A stretch of DNA of 64,000 nucleotides, taken from contig NZ_JAMBOI010000011.1 in the NCBI RefSeq assembly GCF_023715535.1, forward strand, positions 22,937-86,936, written 5' to 3'. The stretch comes from Sporosarcina luteola. GTDB lineage: Bacteria > Bacillota > Bacilli > Bacillales_A > Planococcaceae. Position numbers and translations under genes: made by a program. Of the stretch, positions 1 to 9,480 are shown piece after piece; position 1 is the first letter of the stretch; the number at the start of each line of letters is the position of its first letter. The notes below the pieces were generated by a model. The model had not been told where the DNA came from. It made no database searches and saw only the letters and a program-made list of their open reading frames with translations.

Positions 1-187
1 GTGTAGTATATCAAGCAGGCTTTCACTCGGAATTTTTTGCAAAGTTAGAGGAGATTGAGTTCTAATCTTTATACTTCTCTTCTTCCATGTTTATACGAAT
101 GCCACCTGCCGGCCTCGGTGAACCGTATGATGAGGAATCCTTCTGGTTTGTTGTCCATAACCGACGACCGGGACTGTGTATCAACAG
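1..187. other. Left-edge stretch, no supported gene
   Basis: I see no gene here that I can support. Short open frames exist on both strands, but they run through the clpE terminator hairpin, have no convincing ribosome binding site and resemble nothing I recognise. The stretch could hold the far end of a neighbouring unit outside the window. Confidence 0.4.
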
Positions 188-236
188 CAAAACCCCTTCA
201 AGCCTTTTCACGGCTATGAAGGGGTTCTTCTTTGCT
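188..236 (-). terminator. Intrinsic terminator after clpE
   Basis: A long hairpin with stem AACCCCTTCA paired to TGAAGGGGTT, an inner AGCC/GGCT extension and T-rich tails on both sides lies about 50 nt past the clpE stop. It could work in both directions. Confidence 0.8.
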
Positions 237-286
237 ATTTCACCGATACAAGTCGTCTTATCTAAGCCCAACCGGCATTGATGCCA

Positions 287-2398
287 TTACACTTTCCGTA
301 CAACAATCTCTTCATCCACAACGTCAACATGGACTTTTTCAATCTCGTCTTCTTCCAAAATGAGGTCTGTTAATGGGTCTTCGATTTTGTCTTGGATGAC
401 TCTACGAAGTGGTCGCGCTCCGAAACGTTTGTCGTAGCCGAGCTTCACCAATTCCCTTTTCGCTTCAGGAGAAATTGAAATCGCGATGTCGTTTTCTTCA
501 ATCGCTTCTTCCAAATCAACGAGCATCAGGTCGACGATTTCGAGCAGATTGTCTTCTGTCAATTCGTTGAACGACACGATTGCATCGAAACGGTTCAGGA
601 ATTCAGGTTTGAAGTAGTCTCCGAGTGACTCCAGCATGGAGACGGATTCATGTGCGGTTTGATTGAACCCGACATTTATCCTTTTCTCCCCTGTCCCGGC
701 GTTGCTTGTCATAATGATGACCGTGTCTTTGAAGCTCACTGTCCGGCCGTGCGAATCAGTCAATCGACCATCTTCCATAATTTGAAGGAACATATGTTGA
801 ACGTCCGGATGCGCTTTTTCGATTTCGTCAAGCAGCAAAATCGAATAAGGTTTGCGGCGGACTTGTTCCGTTAATTGACCTGCTTCTTCGTGACCTACGT
901 ACCCTGGAGGGGAGCCTATGATTTTGGACACGGCATGTTTCTCCATGTATTCACTCATGTCGAGGCGAATTAACGTGTCACGGGAACCGAATAGCTCTTC
1001 CGCCAATACTTTCGTAATTTCGGTTTTACCGACACCCGTAGGACCGACGAATAGGAATGATCCGATTGGACGAGTCTTCGATTTCAATCCTGCACGGCTT
1101 CGGCGGATTGCTTTCGCGATTTTATCAACCGCTTCTTGTTGTCCAATTACTTTCGTACGTAGATTTTCTGCAAGGTCGTTCATTTTTGCTTGTTCGGATG
1201 CTTGCAGTTTCGTCACTGGAATGCCTGTCTTTTCTTCTACAATTTCCTGGATCTCTTCAACAGTCACTTCGATTAATGATTTTCCGCCTTGTTGGGCTTC
1301 TTCTAATCTTTGACGCAACTGAATTTCTTCTTCGCGTAACGCTGCCGCCTTTTCATAGTCTTCCGCTTCTGCAGCTTGTCCTTTTTCCAGGACGACTTCT
1401 TCCAACCGTTTTTCGATTGAATCTGCATCTGCAGAAGAGTGTTTAAGATTCAAGCGTGCCCCTACTTCATCCATTAAATCGATTGCTTTGTCCGGCAAGA
1501 ACCGGTCTTGGATATAGCGCTGTGATAATGTGACAAATGCTCGGATCGCTTCATCCGAATAACGTACTTCATGGAACGCTTCATAGCGGTCTTTAATTCC
1601 GTTCAAGATGGTAATCGCGTCTTCCATGGAAGGCTCTTTTACGATGATAGGCTGGAAGCGGCGTTCGAGTGCAGCGTCTTTCTCGATTTGACGGTATTCT
1701 TTCAACGTTGTCGCCCCGATGAGCTGCATGCTGCCACGCGCCAATGCTGGTTTCAGGATATTCCCTGCATCCATCTTGGAGCCTTCGGTTGAACCCGCCC
1801 CGACGAGAAGATGGATTTCGTCAATGAACACGATGATATCTTTCCGATTTTCGATCTCCTCGATCAATTGTTTCATCCGCTCTTCGAATTGACCACGGAT
1901 TCCGGTGTTCGTCACAAGTGAAGCGACGTCTAACACATAAACTTGTTTGTTCAACAGTTTTGCAGGGACATCGCCTTCATGAATTTTTACTGCAAGTCCT
2001 TCTGCAATCGCTGTTTTACCGACACCAGGCTCCCCGATGAGCACCGGATTATTTTTGTTTCTTCTATTTAATGTCTCAATAACACGTTTCACTTCTTGAT
2101 CGCGGCCGATTACCGGGTCGATTTTACCTTCCTTCGCATCATTCGAAATGTTTTTGCCAAGTTGGTCCAACAACCCGTTGCCTTGATTTCCATCGACTTC
2201 CCTAACTTGCGTATGAGCTTGAGGGTTCCCATTCGCTTGGAAAAACTGATTTGCATCCTGACCAAAGGATGGCAACTTCATTTGCCCCTGAACTTCTTGG
2301 AAACATGTATGACATAAATTTATCTGCATTCGTTGATGATTCACTTGAAGGCGAAAGCTCATTGTCGCTTCGTTCTTACCACAATTTTGACATTTCAT
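287..2398 (-). CDS. clpE: ATP-dependent Clp protease ATP-binding subunit ClpE
   Basis: This is a Hsp100/AAA+ unfoldase that feeds damaged proteins to ClpP in the cytoplasm during heat or disulfide stress. The N-terminus carries the ClpE-type zinc finger (CxxC at about residues 3-6 and 29-32). It is followed by AAA-1 with Walker A GEPGVGKT near 122-129, a short UVR-like coiled linker, AAA-2 with Walker A GPTGVGKT, and a ClpB-type C-terminal domain. At about 703 residues it has normal ClpE length. The start is the ATG giving MKCQNC, because an AGGAGG-type site sits just upstream; a longer frame adds nine residues without such a site. It stands alone between its terminator and a promoter with two CtsR heptad operators. 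Confidence 0.95.
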   Translation of the reverse strand: MKCQNCGKNEATMSFRLQVNHQRMQINLCHTCFQEVQGQMKLPSFGQDANQFFQANGNPQAHTQVREVDGNQGNGLLDQLGKNISNDAKEGKIDPVIGRDQEVKRVIETLNRRNKNNPVLIGEPGVGKTAIAEGLAVKIHEGDVPAKLLNKQVYVLDVASLVTNTGIRGQFEERMKQLIEEIENRKDIIVFIDEIHLLVGAGSTEGSKMDAGNILKPALARGSMQLIGATTLKEYRQIEKDAALERRFQPIIVKEPSMEDAITILNGIKDRYEAFHEVRYSDEAIRAFVTLSQRYIQDRFLPDKAIDLMDEVGARLNLKHSSADADSIEKRLEEVVLEKGQAAEAEDYEKAAALREEEIQLRQRLEEAQQGGKSLIEVTVEEIQEIVEEKTGIPVTKLQASEQAKMNDLAENLRTKVIGQQEAVDKIAKAIRRSRAGLKSKTRPIGSFLFVGPTGVGKTEITKVLAEELFGSRDTLIRLDMSEYMEKHAVSKIIGSPPGYVGHEEAGQLTEQVRRKPYSILLLDEIEKAHPDVQHMFLQIMEDGRLTDSHGRTVSFKDTVIIMTSNAGTGEKRINVGFNQTAHESVSMLESLGDYFKPEFLNRFDAIVSFNELTEDNLLEIVDLMLVDLEEAIEENDIAISISPEAKRELVKLGYDKRFGARPLRRVIQDKIEDPLTDLILEEDEIEKVHVDVVDEEIVVRKV

Positions 2399-2440
2399 AA
2401 GCCATTTCCTCCTTTTAGTTCTCATTCGTTTATGTTATCT

Positions 2441-2498
2441 GACCTTGACTATCTTTGACTTATATACTTATTATACACTGACCTTCTTTGACTTTCAA
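2441..2498 (-). promoter_or_regulatory. clpE SigA promoter with two CtsR operators
   Basis: Read on the minus strand, TTGAAA (2493-2498) and TATAAT (2470-2475) are separated by exactly 17 nt. Two heptad-type CtsR boxes are present: AGTCAAAGAAGGTCAGT between -35 and -10 (about 2477-2493) and AGTCAAAGATAGTCAAG downstream of -10 (2444-2460). They fit the known A/GGTCAAA-NAN-A/GGTCAAA consensus, so ClpE should be derepressed when CtsR is inactivated by heat. Confidence 0.88.
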
Positions 2499-2589
2499 CA
2501 TTTTTGTTTGATGTACAAAACATAAAACCGCAAATTCGGACAAGATGACAGCCTTCCCTTTTCCTATAATTAGGTGGAGGGGGATAATC

Positions 2590-3822
2590 ATGAGTACTTA
2601 TAACAGAAAAGATCCATATGTAGTTTACTTGTTCACTTGCTTCTTATCACAGCTGTTTTTCACTTTCATCTTCACGGTGAATTTGTTATACCACGTACAA
2701 GTCGTGAAGCTCGATCCGCTCCAGCTCGTTTTGGTAGGAACCGTCTTGGAGCTGACTGTTTTCCTATTCGAAATTCCGACCGGCGTATTAGCCGACCTGA
2801 AAAGCCGAAAGCTTTCACTCATCATCGGTTATTTCTTAATCGGATTCGGATTTATGATGGAAGGGATATTCCCTTTATTCGCCGCTGTCATCTTCTCGCA
2901 AATTGCATGGGGCATCGGGTATACGTTTACGAGCGGTGCGCAGCAGGCGTGGATTGCGGATGAAATCGGGGAAGAACGGGCGTCGCTCGCATTCATTAGA
3001 GGAGCAAAATTCGGGAAGCTTGGCCAGATCATTGCAATTCCGCTTAGCATCCTAACCGGTTATTTCATGATTAACCTACCGATCATCATCGGGGGCATCT
3101 GCATGCTTGGACTGGCGATCTACTTACTGTTTTTCATGGAAGAGAAAAATTTCAAACCATTGCGGACGGGTAAAAGGGTTTCTACGTGGGAAAGCATGAA
3201 AGGAAATATGCAGAAGATCATTGTTTATTCCAAAGCAAGTTTCGTCATGAGGATGCTGCTTCTGATTGCGTTATTCATCGGATTGTACAGCGAAGGCATC
3301 GACCGGTTATGGATGAGGCACTTCATTGACGTATCCGCTTTGGCTTCAATTTCGAATGAACAATTGGTTCTCTTCATGGGCGGACTTCAATTCATCGTCG
3401 TCATACTTTCCTTCACCGTGCTTCACTTTTTAAACCGAAGTTCAATCCATTCGAATTTGAGGCATATTTACGTTGCGCTATTCATAGGTGCCTCCCTTAT
3501 CGTCATTTCACTCATCGGTTTCGCATTCTCAGGTCATGTCGTCAGCTTGCTCGTCTGTTATGTCGTAATCCAAGTGACAAGACAAGTCATGTACCCGTTG
3601 GAGGATATTTGGTTGAATAAAATCATTCCTGACTCCTCGACACGGGCAACCTTCTTTTCAGTCAAGGGCCAAGTCGATGCCATCGGTCAAATAGGCGGCG
3701 GTCCGATTATTGGTGTGATTGCTACACAATTCGCGGTGAAAACGGCCATCCTTGTAAGTGCTTGCTTCATCATGCCTGTATTGTTTTTATACACAGCCGT
3801 CATAAAAAAAGACAAAGCGTGA
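2590..3822 (+). CDS. Major facilitator superfamily (MFS) transporter
   Basis: This is a predicted cytoplasmic-membrane secondary transporter of about 410 residues with roughly twelve hydrophobic segments and a central cytoplasmic loop. The MFS A-like motif region (EIPTGVLADLKSRKLSL) follows the second membrane segment, typical of the drug-efflux-like MFS clan. The start ATG at 2590 is preceded by GGTGGAGGGGG; an upstream in-frame start lacks a ribosome binding site. The substrate cannot be read from the sequence. The gene converges on the AraC regulator, and the two ends share one hairpin that also encodes their last codons. It is likely monocistronic. Confidence 0.82.
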   Translation: MSTYNRKDPYVVYLFTCFLSQLFFTFIFTVNLLYHVQVVKLDPLQLVLVGTVLELTVFLFEIPTGVLADLKSRKLSLIIGYFLIGFGFMMEGIFPLFAAVIFSQIAWGIGYTFTSGAQQAWIADEIGEERASLAFIRGAKFGKLGQIIAIPLSILTGYFMINLPIIIGGICMLGLAIYLLFFMEEKNFKPLRTGKRVSTWESMKGNMQKIIVYSKASFVMRMLLLIALFIGLYSEGIDRLWMRHFIDVSALASISNEQLVLFMGGLQFIVVILSFTVLHFLNRSSIHSNLRHIYVALFIGASLIVISLIGFAFSGHVVSLLVCYVVIQVTRQVMYPLEDIWLNKIIPDSSTRATFFSVKGQVDAIGQIGGGPIIGVIATQFAVKTAILVSACFIMPVLFLYTAVIKKDKA

Positions 3823-3847
3823 GTCTTTCACACTTTGTCTTTTTCTT
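3804..3847. terminator. Bidirectional terminator inside both converging gene ends
   Basis: The stem AAAGACAAAG...CTTTGTCTTT has an inner GTGA/TCAC pairing, an A-run on the left and a T-run on the right. Both stop codons (MFS at 3820-3822, AraC at 3828-3830) lie within the hairpin, so each arm encodes the lysine/aspartate-rich C-terminus of one protein. Confidence 0.75.
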
Positions 3848-4721
3848 TGATTGGCACATAAATTTCCATTGTGATTTTCTCATAAATCCAGTCATGGCAA
3901 CGTTCATCGTAATACTCGAAATCATAGCCTTGCTCATCGACTTCGTATGACGACTGCGGCAGCCAATCTTCCAATATGAATTTCCACGTCCCTTTGATCG
4001 CCGGGACAAACCGTTCCACATCTACTGGGGGAATGGTAAACACTGCATACGTCGAGGGGTTTATATGCAGCTTCGTTAGTCCCTCAGGGAGTTGACCATC
4101 TTCATCATCACAATCGACTGCAAATAAATATGTGAACGTCCGATTCAATTCTCGATCGTTCAGATTTACACAGTACTCCCCATGTTTCTTCGGGGATAGC
4201 TTTTCATACAACATCGTTTCGATCGCCTCTTCCGGCGCGATGCGCTGATTCCAGAAAGCAGGGGCATCCCTCGTATAAAATACGTTATCGATCGTACTTT
4301 CATACGTTTTCCCTGCAATCGTAAAGCCTTCCCTCTGCACGATTTTCGGTTGCATGACAATGCCGCCAACTTCCTTTTGACGCAAGTTCAGCAAATCCAA
4401 TTTAGGTGGCAATGAAGTCGGGCAATGCAACCGGTATAGACTTGGTGGACTTCCAAAAACCCGTTTAAACGCTTTAGTAAAACCGGAATGGGTTTCAAAT
4501 CCATAGTCCAAAGCGATTTCAATCACTTTTTTCCCGTTCACCAACTCATATAACGCGTACTGCAACTTCCGTTTCACGACATAATCCATAACGGTATAGC
4601 CGATATGCTGATGAAACAGCCGATAGAAATGGAAGGGAGAATATCCGGTCGCTTTTGCCAGTTCCTCAGGTTTCATCTCTTCCTTTATATGTTCTTCTAT
4701 ATAGTCGATGACCTTTTGCAA
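3828..4721 (-). CDS. AraC-family regulator with GyrI-like ligand domain
   Basis: The N-terminal ~105 residues hold two AraC/XylS helix-turn-helix motifs (first helix ELAKATGYSPFHFYRLF, second EIALDYGFETHSGFTKAF). From about residue 120 a GyrI/SOB-type small-molecule-binding domain follows, as in Rob/BmrR-like multidrug sensors. It probably binds DNA as a regulator responding to a hydrophobic ligand. The start is uncertain: TTG at 4721 is given, but the frame stays open upstream to a TAA and family alignment suggests about seven extra residues (IQQIHLL), possibly from a rare ATT codon. It lies 51 nt downstream of the PaiB-like gene on the same strand, so the two may be co-transcribed. Confidence 0.82.
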   Translation of the reverse strand: MQKVIDYIEEHIKEEMKPEELAKATGYSPFHFYRLFHQHIGYTVMDYVVKRKLQYALYELVNGKKVIEIALDYGFETHSGFTKAFKRVFGSPPSLYRLHCPTSLPPKLDLLNLRQKEVGGIVMQPKIVQREGFTIAGKTYESTIDNVFYTRDAPAFWNQRIAPEEAIETMLYEKLSPKKHGEYCVNLNDRELNRTFTYLFAVDCDDEDGQLPEGLTKLHINPSTYAVFTIPPVDVERFVPAIKGTWKFILEDWLPQSSYEVDEQGYDFEYYDERCHDWIYEKITMEIYVPIKEKDKV

Positions 4722-4772
4722 TAAATGGATCTGTTGAATTGAAAACGCCCGCCTTTATGATCTGTCTTTTAG

Positions 4773-5384
4773 TCAAGACTTCTTTTTCATTCGTTCCGCC
4801 ACTTGTTGTGATTGTGGATTTCCTGCCTTTCGAAGCTGCTCAATGATGTTTGCATAATCCTTTTCATTTCGGTTCTGGCTTAATTTATAGGCAGCTTGGG
4901 CCTCCTCCACCTTTATCTTGAATCCGACAATGCCTTTCAGTTCACTTTCCAAGAGTTCGGGAGAAAGTGTGTCCCATAACACTGGGTTTTCACGGTTTCC
5001 CTCGTATTTTTCCAGCATCCTCTTCAAGTCTTCTACTAATTCTTCTCTTGGTAGAATGCTCGCCTTCCCGTAAAGATGGACTGACTGGTAATTCCACGTC
5101 GGAACATTTTCACTGGAGTACCACGAAGAAGAAACATACGCATGCGGTCCCTGAAACATGACTAGGGCTTCCTCGCACGTTTCAAGCGTCCTCCACTGCG
5201 GATTGCCATAAGCCATATGCCCAGTAATATACCAATCATCGTCTTTTTTACGAAACCCGAAAGGCAAATGCGTCGCTATCGGTCTCCCCTTTTTTGTCGT
5301 AACAAGCGTTCCAAAGGAGTTTTCCCGAATGAACCCCCTGATTTCCTCGACATCAGTAACCTTAAAGTATTTTGGAATATACAT
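4773..5384 (-). CDS. paiB: FMN-binding negative regulator, PaiB family
   Basis: This is a predicted cytoplasmic protein of about 203 residues related to PaiB, the flavin-reductase-fold regulator linked in Bacillus to sporulation and degradative-enzyme control. The N-terminal MYIPKYFKVTD and the following GTLVTTKKGRPIATHLPF segment are characteristic of the split-barrel FMN-binding family, and the middle contains the conserved PHAYVSSSWY. The start codon giving MYIP is chosen because GGGGG sits 7-8 nt upstream; a longer frame adds five residues. It precedes the AraC-type regulator in the same direction. A 146-bp repeat lies upstream. Confidence 0.85.
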   Translation of the reverse strand: MYIPKYFKVTDVEEIRGFIRENSFGTLVTTKKGRPIATHLPFGFRKKDDDWYITGHMAYGNPQWRTLETCEEALVMFQGPHAYVSSSWYSSENVPTWNYQSVHLYGKASILPREELVEDLKRMLEKYEGNRENPVLWDTLSPELLESELKGIVGFKIKVEEAQAAYKLSQNRNEKDYANIIEQLRKAGNPQSQQVAERMKKKS

Positions 5385-5451
5385 AGAAAAATCCCCCATT
5401 TCTCATGTTAATTATTCCAAATTTCCGTCATTTGCACAAGGTATAATTGTT

Positions 5452-5597
5452 GGTGCCTGTGCGCCAACCAATTATGACTAATCACTACTACTTATACTAA
5501 TGCAAGAAGAACTCAACCCATTAATGAATCGGTTGAGTTCTTCATTTATTTTATGCAATTGTAGTGTATAGTCTGAATTGTGTCATGCACAGGCACC
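5452..5597 (+). repeat. 146-bp interspersed repeat, copy R1 (divergent)
   Basis: The copy starts GGTGCCTGTGCGCC and ends GCACAGGCACC, with the internal hairpin GAAGAACTCAACC / GGTTGAGTTCTTC. This stem differs from the other copies but is perfectly paired. It keeps the conserved GCAATTGTAGTGTA block near the right end. It lies between two minus-strand genes. Confidence 0.85.
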
Positions 5598-5616
5598 GGA
5601 ACTATTCAGAAAGTTC

Positions 5617-6030
5617 CTAGGATGGATTTGCCTTTCTTTCTACTATTCCCATGAAGTTTTTTCTGTAGGAGAACAAGAGATAGCTAATAGCAAGGACAAG
5701 TAGGACGGCTAGTGGAAGTAATGAATGATCGAGAAATAGATGGAGTAAAAGAATATTGGTGACAATCGGAGCTAATATTGCAATAGCCAATGGGACGAAT
5801 CGATTTGATAAGAGTAGAATTCCACAGATGATTTCTAATGATTTTTCTGTAATCAATAGATACTTGAATTCAAATAATGCCATTGCTTCCGGACTTGTTG
5901 CGATAAACGGCTCCCACCCGAAGATCACGAAATAGCCATTGATGCCCGCGACTAAAAACATGACACCCAAAAAGATCCTGCTACAATGCAATGCCATCTT
6001 TGCCAAATCGCCCAGCTCCTTTTTCCTCAT
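5617..6030 (-). CDS. DoxX-like small integral membrane protein
   Basis: This 137-residue protein has four predicted membrane helices, with an RIFLGVMFLVAGINGYF first helix and a central LEIICGILLLSNRFVPLAIAIL segment that resemble the DoxX/DoxD-like family. DoxX-like proteins are membrane proteins of mostly unknown role, some tied to redox homeostasis. The start ATG has an AGGATAGAAG site upstream. It sits between repeat R1 and the two-component operon, 50 nt beyond the histidine kinase stop on the same strand, so read-through from that operon is possible. Confidence 0.6.
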   Translation of the reverse strand: MRKKELGDLAKMALHCSRIFLGVMFLVAGINGYFVIFGWEPFIATSPEAMALFEFKYLLITEKSLEIICGILLLSNRFVPLAIAILAPIVTNILLLHLFLDHSLLPLAVLLVLAISYLLFSYRKNFMGIVERKANPS

Positions 6031-6081
6031 TCTCTTCTATCCTACGAAAAGTGAGCACGTAAAATGAAGTGAAATCCAGCA

Positions 6082-6993
6082 TTACTTCATTTCTCCGCCA
6101 ACGCCAAGGAACCGGATGGTGAGTATAAACCAATTACCCGTTAGCTCGGCATCCATGGTTCCATTCATTTTTTCAACGAGTTTCTTAGATAGATAAAGGC
6201 CTAACCCGCTTGCTTCGGTGTTCGTCCGACTCGACACTTCCGTATAGAAACGCGTGAATACTTTTTCCACGGCCACTTTACTATCAGCCTTCACGTCATT
6301 TTTTATGATGAAAACAAGATCGCCACCTTCATTCCGATAGCTGATCACCGCTTTGCTCTTCGCATATCGAAGGATGTTTTGAGCGATGTTTTGGAGGACG
6401 CGGATCAGCATGAACTTATCAGCAATGATGTGCGTGTCTTGCAGTTGTTCGGGAAATTGGAGTTCGATGTTCTGTTCCTCAAATTGTTCATAAAACGAAA
6501 GGAAGATTTCTTCGACGACTGTGGAGAGCGAAATGGAGGCTAATGCCATTTCCTTTTGATTCGTCTCAATTCGTGCCAAGTCATAGAAGTGGTCGGTCAT
6601 GTCGATTAATCGTTTGACGGATTGCTCGATGATTTTCACATAATGCACCCTCTTTGTTTCATCCCGCGTCTCATTTAACAGCTGCACATAGCCGTTGATG
6701 GACGTGAGTGGCGTCCGCAAATCATGGGATAGCCCGGCAATGGATAACTTCACATTCTCTTCCATCTGCTTCGCTTGACGGTTTTTATCTTCAAATGCAT
6801 CGATCATATGATTCAGTTCATCGACCAATTGCATTAATTCCTTCTCGCGGAAATCGAATGATAGCCGACTGCCAAAACTGGCGTGCTTCGGAATCTCCTT
6901 CACCTGCTGCCGCAATTTCCCCAGCTCCCGCTTTGTAAAATAACTATAAAAAAGAAGCGCGACTGTCAAGAAAGCAAATACGATTGCCCACAT
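6082..6993 (-). CDS. Sensor histidine kinase with minimal N-terminus
   Basis: This membrane-anchored kinase of 303 residues has a single N-terminal membrane segment (about residues 1-19), a short linker, a HisKA dimerisation domain with phospho-acceptor His near 90 (GLSHDLRTPLTS), and a HATPase_c domain with N-box near 200 and a G-box (ASGLGLYLSKKLVEK) near 262. There is no extracellular sensor domain, so it probably senses within the membrane or through the neighbouring ABC transporter. It is the last gene of the ABC-ATPase/permease/regulator/kinase operon, 22 nt after the regulator, and should phosphorylate it. Confidence 0.9.
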   Translation of the reverse strand: MWAIVFAFLTVALLFYSYFTKRELGKLRQQVKEIPKHASFGSRLSFDFREKELMQLVDELNHMIDAFEDKNRQAKQMEENVKLSIAGLSHDLRTPLTSINGYVQLLNETRDETKRVHYVKIIEQSVKRLIDMTDHFYDLARIETNQKEMALASISLSTVVEEIFLSFYEQFEEQNIELQFPEQLQDTHIIADKFMLIRVLQNIAQNILRYAKSKAVISYRNEGGDLVFIIKNDVKADSKVAVEKVFTRFYTEVSSRTNTEASGLGLYLSKKLVEKMNGTMDAELTGNWFILTIRFLGVGGEMK

Positions 6994-7015
6994 AACAAAT
7001 CACGCCCCTTTTCGT

Positions 7016-7687
7016 TTAATCAAATTTGAAGCCTATGCCCCATATTGTTTTAATATAGTTTGTCTCATTACCATTAAGCTTATTTCTCAAATTGCTGATG
7101 TGCATATTAATCGTTTTATCGCCGTCAAAGTATGGTTCATTCCAGACGCTTTCATAAATATTAGCACGACTGAACACCTTCTTCGGATTCTCGAGGAATA
7201 GAAGGAGGATTGCATATTCACGCCCTGTTAAATGGAGCGTTTCGCCATTGACCTTCACTTCGCGTGTATCTACATTCACACTGATTTCATTATAATGGAT
7301 CTCTTTCATTCCACTGAAGGAAGCTTTTGCTGCATGGCGCAATTGGATGTTAACCCGGACAAGCAGCTCCTGTACATCGAACGGTTTTGTAATATAATCA
7401 TCCGCCCCATTCGACAAAAGTTCCAATTTCGATTGTTGGTCAGTTTTCGCTGAAATAACCATGACCGGAACGGTTGAATTCTGCCTGATTTCCTGAAGAA
7501 ACTCTTCCCCGTTCATCCCTGGGAGCATCAGATCCAAGAGGACAACATCCACTTCGCTTTGTTCAAACAACAGTTTCCCTTCCGTTCCTGAGTACGCACT
7601 CAATGTGTCAAATCCATTCAACATCAATGCTTCCTTGATCAGCGAATGAATTGCCATATCATCTTCTATAATTAATATCGTCGCCAT
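7016..7687 (-). CDS. OmpR/PhoB-family response regulator
   Basis: This 223-residue regulator has an N-terminal receiver domain (acidic pair ED near 8-9, phospho-acceptor Asp near 52 in LLDLMLPG, conserved Lys near 101 in ISAKTD) and a C-terminal winged helix (GREYAILLLFLENPKKVFSR ... WGIGFKF). It is cognate to the kinase directly downstream and starts 10 nt after the permease gene. The likely target is its own operon promoter upstream of the ABC ATPase gene, as in Bacillus antibiotic- or lantibiotic-response modules; that target is inferred. Confidence 0.92.
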   Translation of the reverse strand: MATILIIEDDMAIHSLIKEALMLNGFDTLSAYSGTEGKLLFEQSEVDVVLLDLMLPGMNGEEFLQEIRQNSTVPVMVISAKTDQQSKLELLSNGADDYITKPFDVQELLVRVNIQLRHAAKASFSGMKEIHYNEISVNVDTREVKVNGETLHLTGREYAILLLFLENPKKVFSRANIYESVWNEPYFDGDKTINMHISNLRNKLNGNETNYIKTIWGIGFKFD

Positions 7688-7697
7688 CGTTATCGAC

Positions 7698-8477
7698 CTA
7701 CTTTACATCTGATCGTGAAAACAAAAGAATTCCTACTGCTGATGATAGCACAATCGTAATGAGGCTGACTAAAATCATCTCAGGGTATTGGGCCACAGTC
7801 GCTGGTTGGGCAAAATCCCAGTAAAATAAAAACGTTTGCGAGAACCAGTTTGTCATATGCTTAAAATGTTCGGTTTGTTGGAACAGTGACGGAAGAAATC
7901 CTGTTGCGATCGTATAAAGAAAACTCCAGATCAATGAAAAACTGCTATTTTTCGTGAGAAAGCTAATCATCACGTAGATCGATACACTAGACAATAGTAA
8001 TAAGGTGAGCGTACCGAATGTTTTTATAGCGTAACTCGTATAATTTGTAATCTCCGCGATGCCACCAAAGCCGAAAGCGATTGAATAGCTGATCATACCA
8101 ATTAGCGTCAGCCCAATGACACTGACGATGGAAACGGATGCAGCGACAGCAAGTTTAGATAAATAATAATGTGTGCGGCTCCGACCTAACGACAACGCAT
8201 TGCGGATTGTTCCATTATGGAACTCTTCACCAATTAAAAAACTTATAAAAGCGCTTAATACAAGCAAAATTGTGAGGCCGTTCTTTTTAATCATTAAAAT
8301 TGCTGTCGCTCCATTGATAACTGTCTCAATGATTTGGACAGGCTCTTTTCCATTTAGCACCTCGAAATGAAAACTGACGGCTTGCATAATCGGCAGGAAA
8401 AATAGAATACCGAGGACAATATATAATTTTTTACTACGAAACAGCTTTATTCTTTCAGCTGCTAACAGATTAAGCAT
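7698..8477 (-). CDS. ABC-2 type transporter permease
   Basis: This is a predicted membrane subunit of 259 residues with about six hydrophobic segments. The first follows MLNLLAAERIKLFRSKKLY, a start typical of BcrB/LanE-type ABC-2 permeases. The family pairs with a separate ATPase to export or expel peptides and antibiotics, or to give immunity. The gene overlaps the ATPase gene by 8 nt, with GGAGGG inside the ATPase 3' end serving as its ribosome binding site, so translation is probably coupled. Substrate unknown. Confidence 0.82.
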   Translation of the reverse strand: MLNLLAAERIKLFRSKKLYIVLGILFFLPIMQAVSFHFEVLNGKEPVQIIETVINGATAILMIKKNGLTILLVLSAFISFLIGEEFHNGTIRNALSLGRSRTHYYLSKLAVAASVSIVSVIGLTLIGMISYSIAFGFGGIAEITNYTSYAIKTFGTLTLLLLSSVSIYVMISFLTKNSSFSLIWSFLYTIATGFLPSLFQQTEHFKHMTNWFSQTFLFYWDFAQPATVAQYPEMILVSLITIVLSSAVGILLFSRSDVK

Positions 8478-9387
8478 GAGGAATCCCTCCTGTTACTTGT
8501 AAGAAATAATCTTCAAGTTTTTGTCGTGACGTACCGATGCGTGAAACGTCCACATCCCCTGCGACCAAAGCCCGGTTAATGGCAGCTACATCGTCCAGCT
8601 TTTCATAAATATTGATTTCCGTTCCATTAATCACTTCGTAGTCTTTAATTCCAAGCTGATCGAGGATGACGACTGCTTTTTGCGCGTCATTCGTTTCCAA
8701 TTCAATGAATTGGCGAGTTTCACGCGCTAACTCTTCCTTCGAAAGCTCATTAATGATTTTCCCGTCATGCAAAATACCATAGTGGGTCGCAATCTGTGAT
8801 AGCTCATCCAATAAGTGACTTGATAGCAAGACGGTCATTCCGCGCTCTGTTACTAGTCGTTGAATAATTTCCCGCATTTCCACAATCCCTGAAGGATCGA
8901 GACCGTTCGTCGGCTCGTCCAAGATTAGGAATTCAGGGTTCGTAATAAGTGTGGAAGCAATCGCTAACCGTTGACGCATCCCTAAAGAGAAGTTCTTCGC
9001 TTTCTTATCATTCGTGTGACTGAGGTTCATTAAGTGAAGCAATTCTTCAATGTTCCGTTCACTGACCCCGCCATTGGCCGCTTGGACCCTTAAATTCTGA
9101 CGGGCTGTCAATTCTGGATAAAGCGCCGGCGTTTCAATAGACTGGCCCATTTTACGGCGGGCTTGCTGCAATCCCTTCATGCTCGTTTCACCAAGTAGTT
9201 CGATATTCCCTTCGTCGATTGTAATCAATCCCATAATCGTACGCATGAATGTTGACTTCCCCGCACCGTTCTCCCCAATTAACCCATAAATCATCCCGCG
9301 TTTAATTTCAATCGAAACTTTGTCGAGCACTTTGTGTTTACCATATATCTTAGATACATTCGTCGCTTTTAAAATAGTTTCGGACAT
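8470..9387 (-). CDS. ABC transporter ATP-binding protein (BcrA-like)
   Basis: This 305-residue cytoplasmic ATPase has Walker A GENGAGKST near 38-46, signature FSLGMRQRLAI near 138-148, Walker B FLILDEPTNGLDPSG, an H-loop (LLSSHLLDEL) and a ~90-residue C-terminal extension typical of BcrA/LanF-type drug or lantibiotic exporters. It is the first gene of a four-gene operon with permease, response regulator and kinase, an arrangement common in peptide-antibiotic resistance modules. The start is supported by AAAGGATG upstream. The specific antibiotic is not readable. Confidence 0.88.
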   Translation of the reverse strand: MSETILKATNVSKIYGKHKVLDKVSIEIKRGMIYGLIGENGAGKSTFMRTIMGLITIDEGNIELLGETSMKGLQQARRKMGQSIETPALYPELTARQNLRVQAANGGVSERNIEELLHLMNLSHTNDKKAKNFSLGMRQRLAIASTLITNPEFLILDEPTNGLDPSGIVEMREIIQRLVTERGMTVLLSSHLLDELSQIATHYGILHDGKIINELSKEELARETRQFIELETNDAQKAVVILDQLGIKDYEVINGTEINIYEKLDDVAAINRALVAGDVDVSRIGTSRQKLEDYFLQVTGGIPHA

Positions 9388-9480
9388 ACACGATCATCCT
9401 TTCAATACTGATAATCTAAGAATAAACGGCAAGTATAAATAATTCGACCGGAAAAGTATAAAGAAAGCGTAAAGAACCTT

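Noticed and set aside
62..281. Small reading frames at the left edge on both strands
   Set aside because: They run through the clpE terminator, have no ribosome binding sites, and overlap each other on opposite strands.
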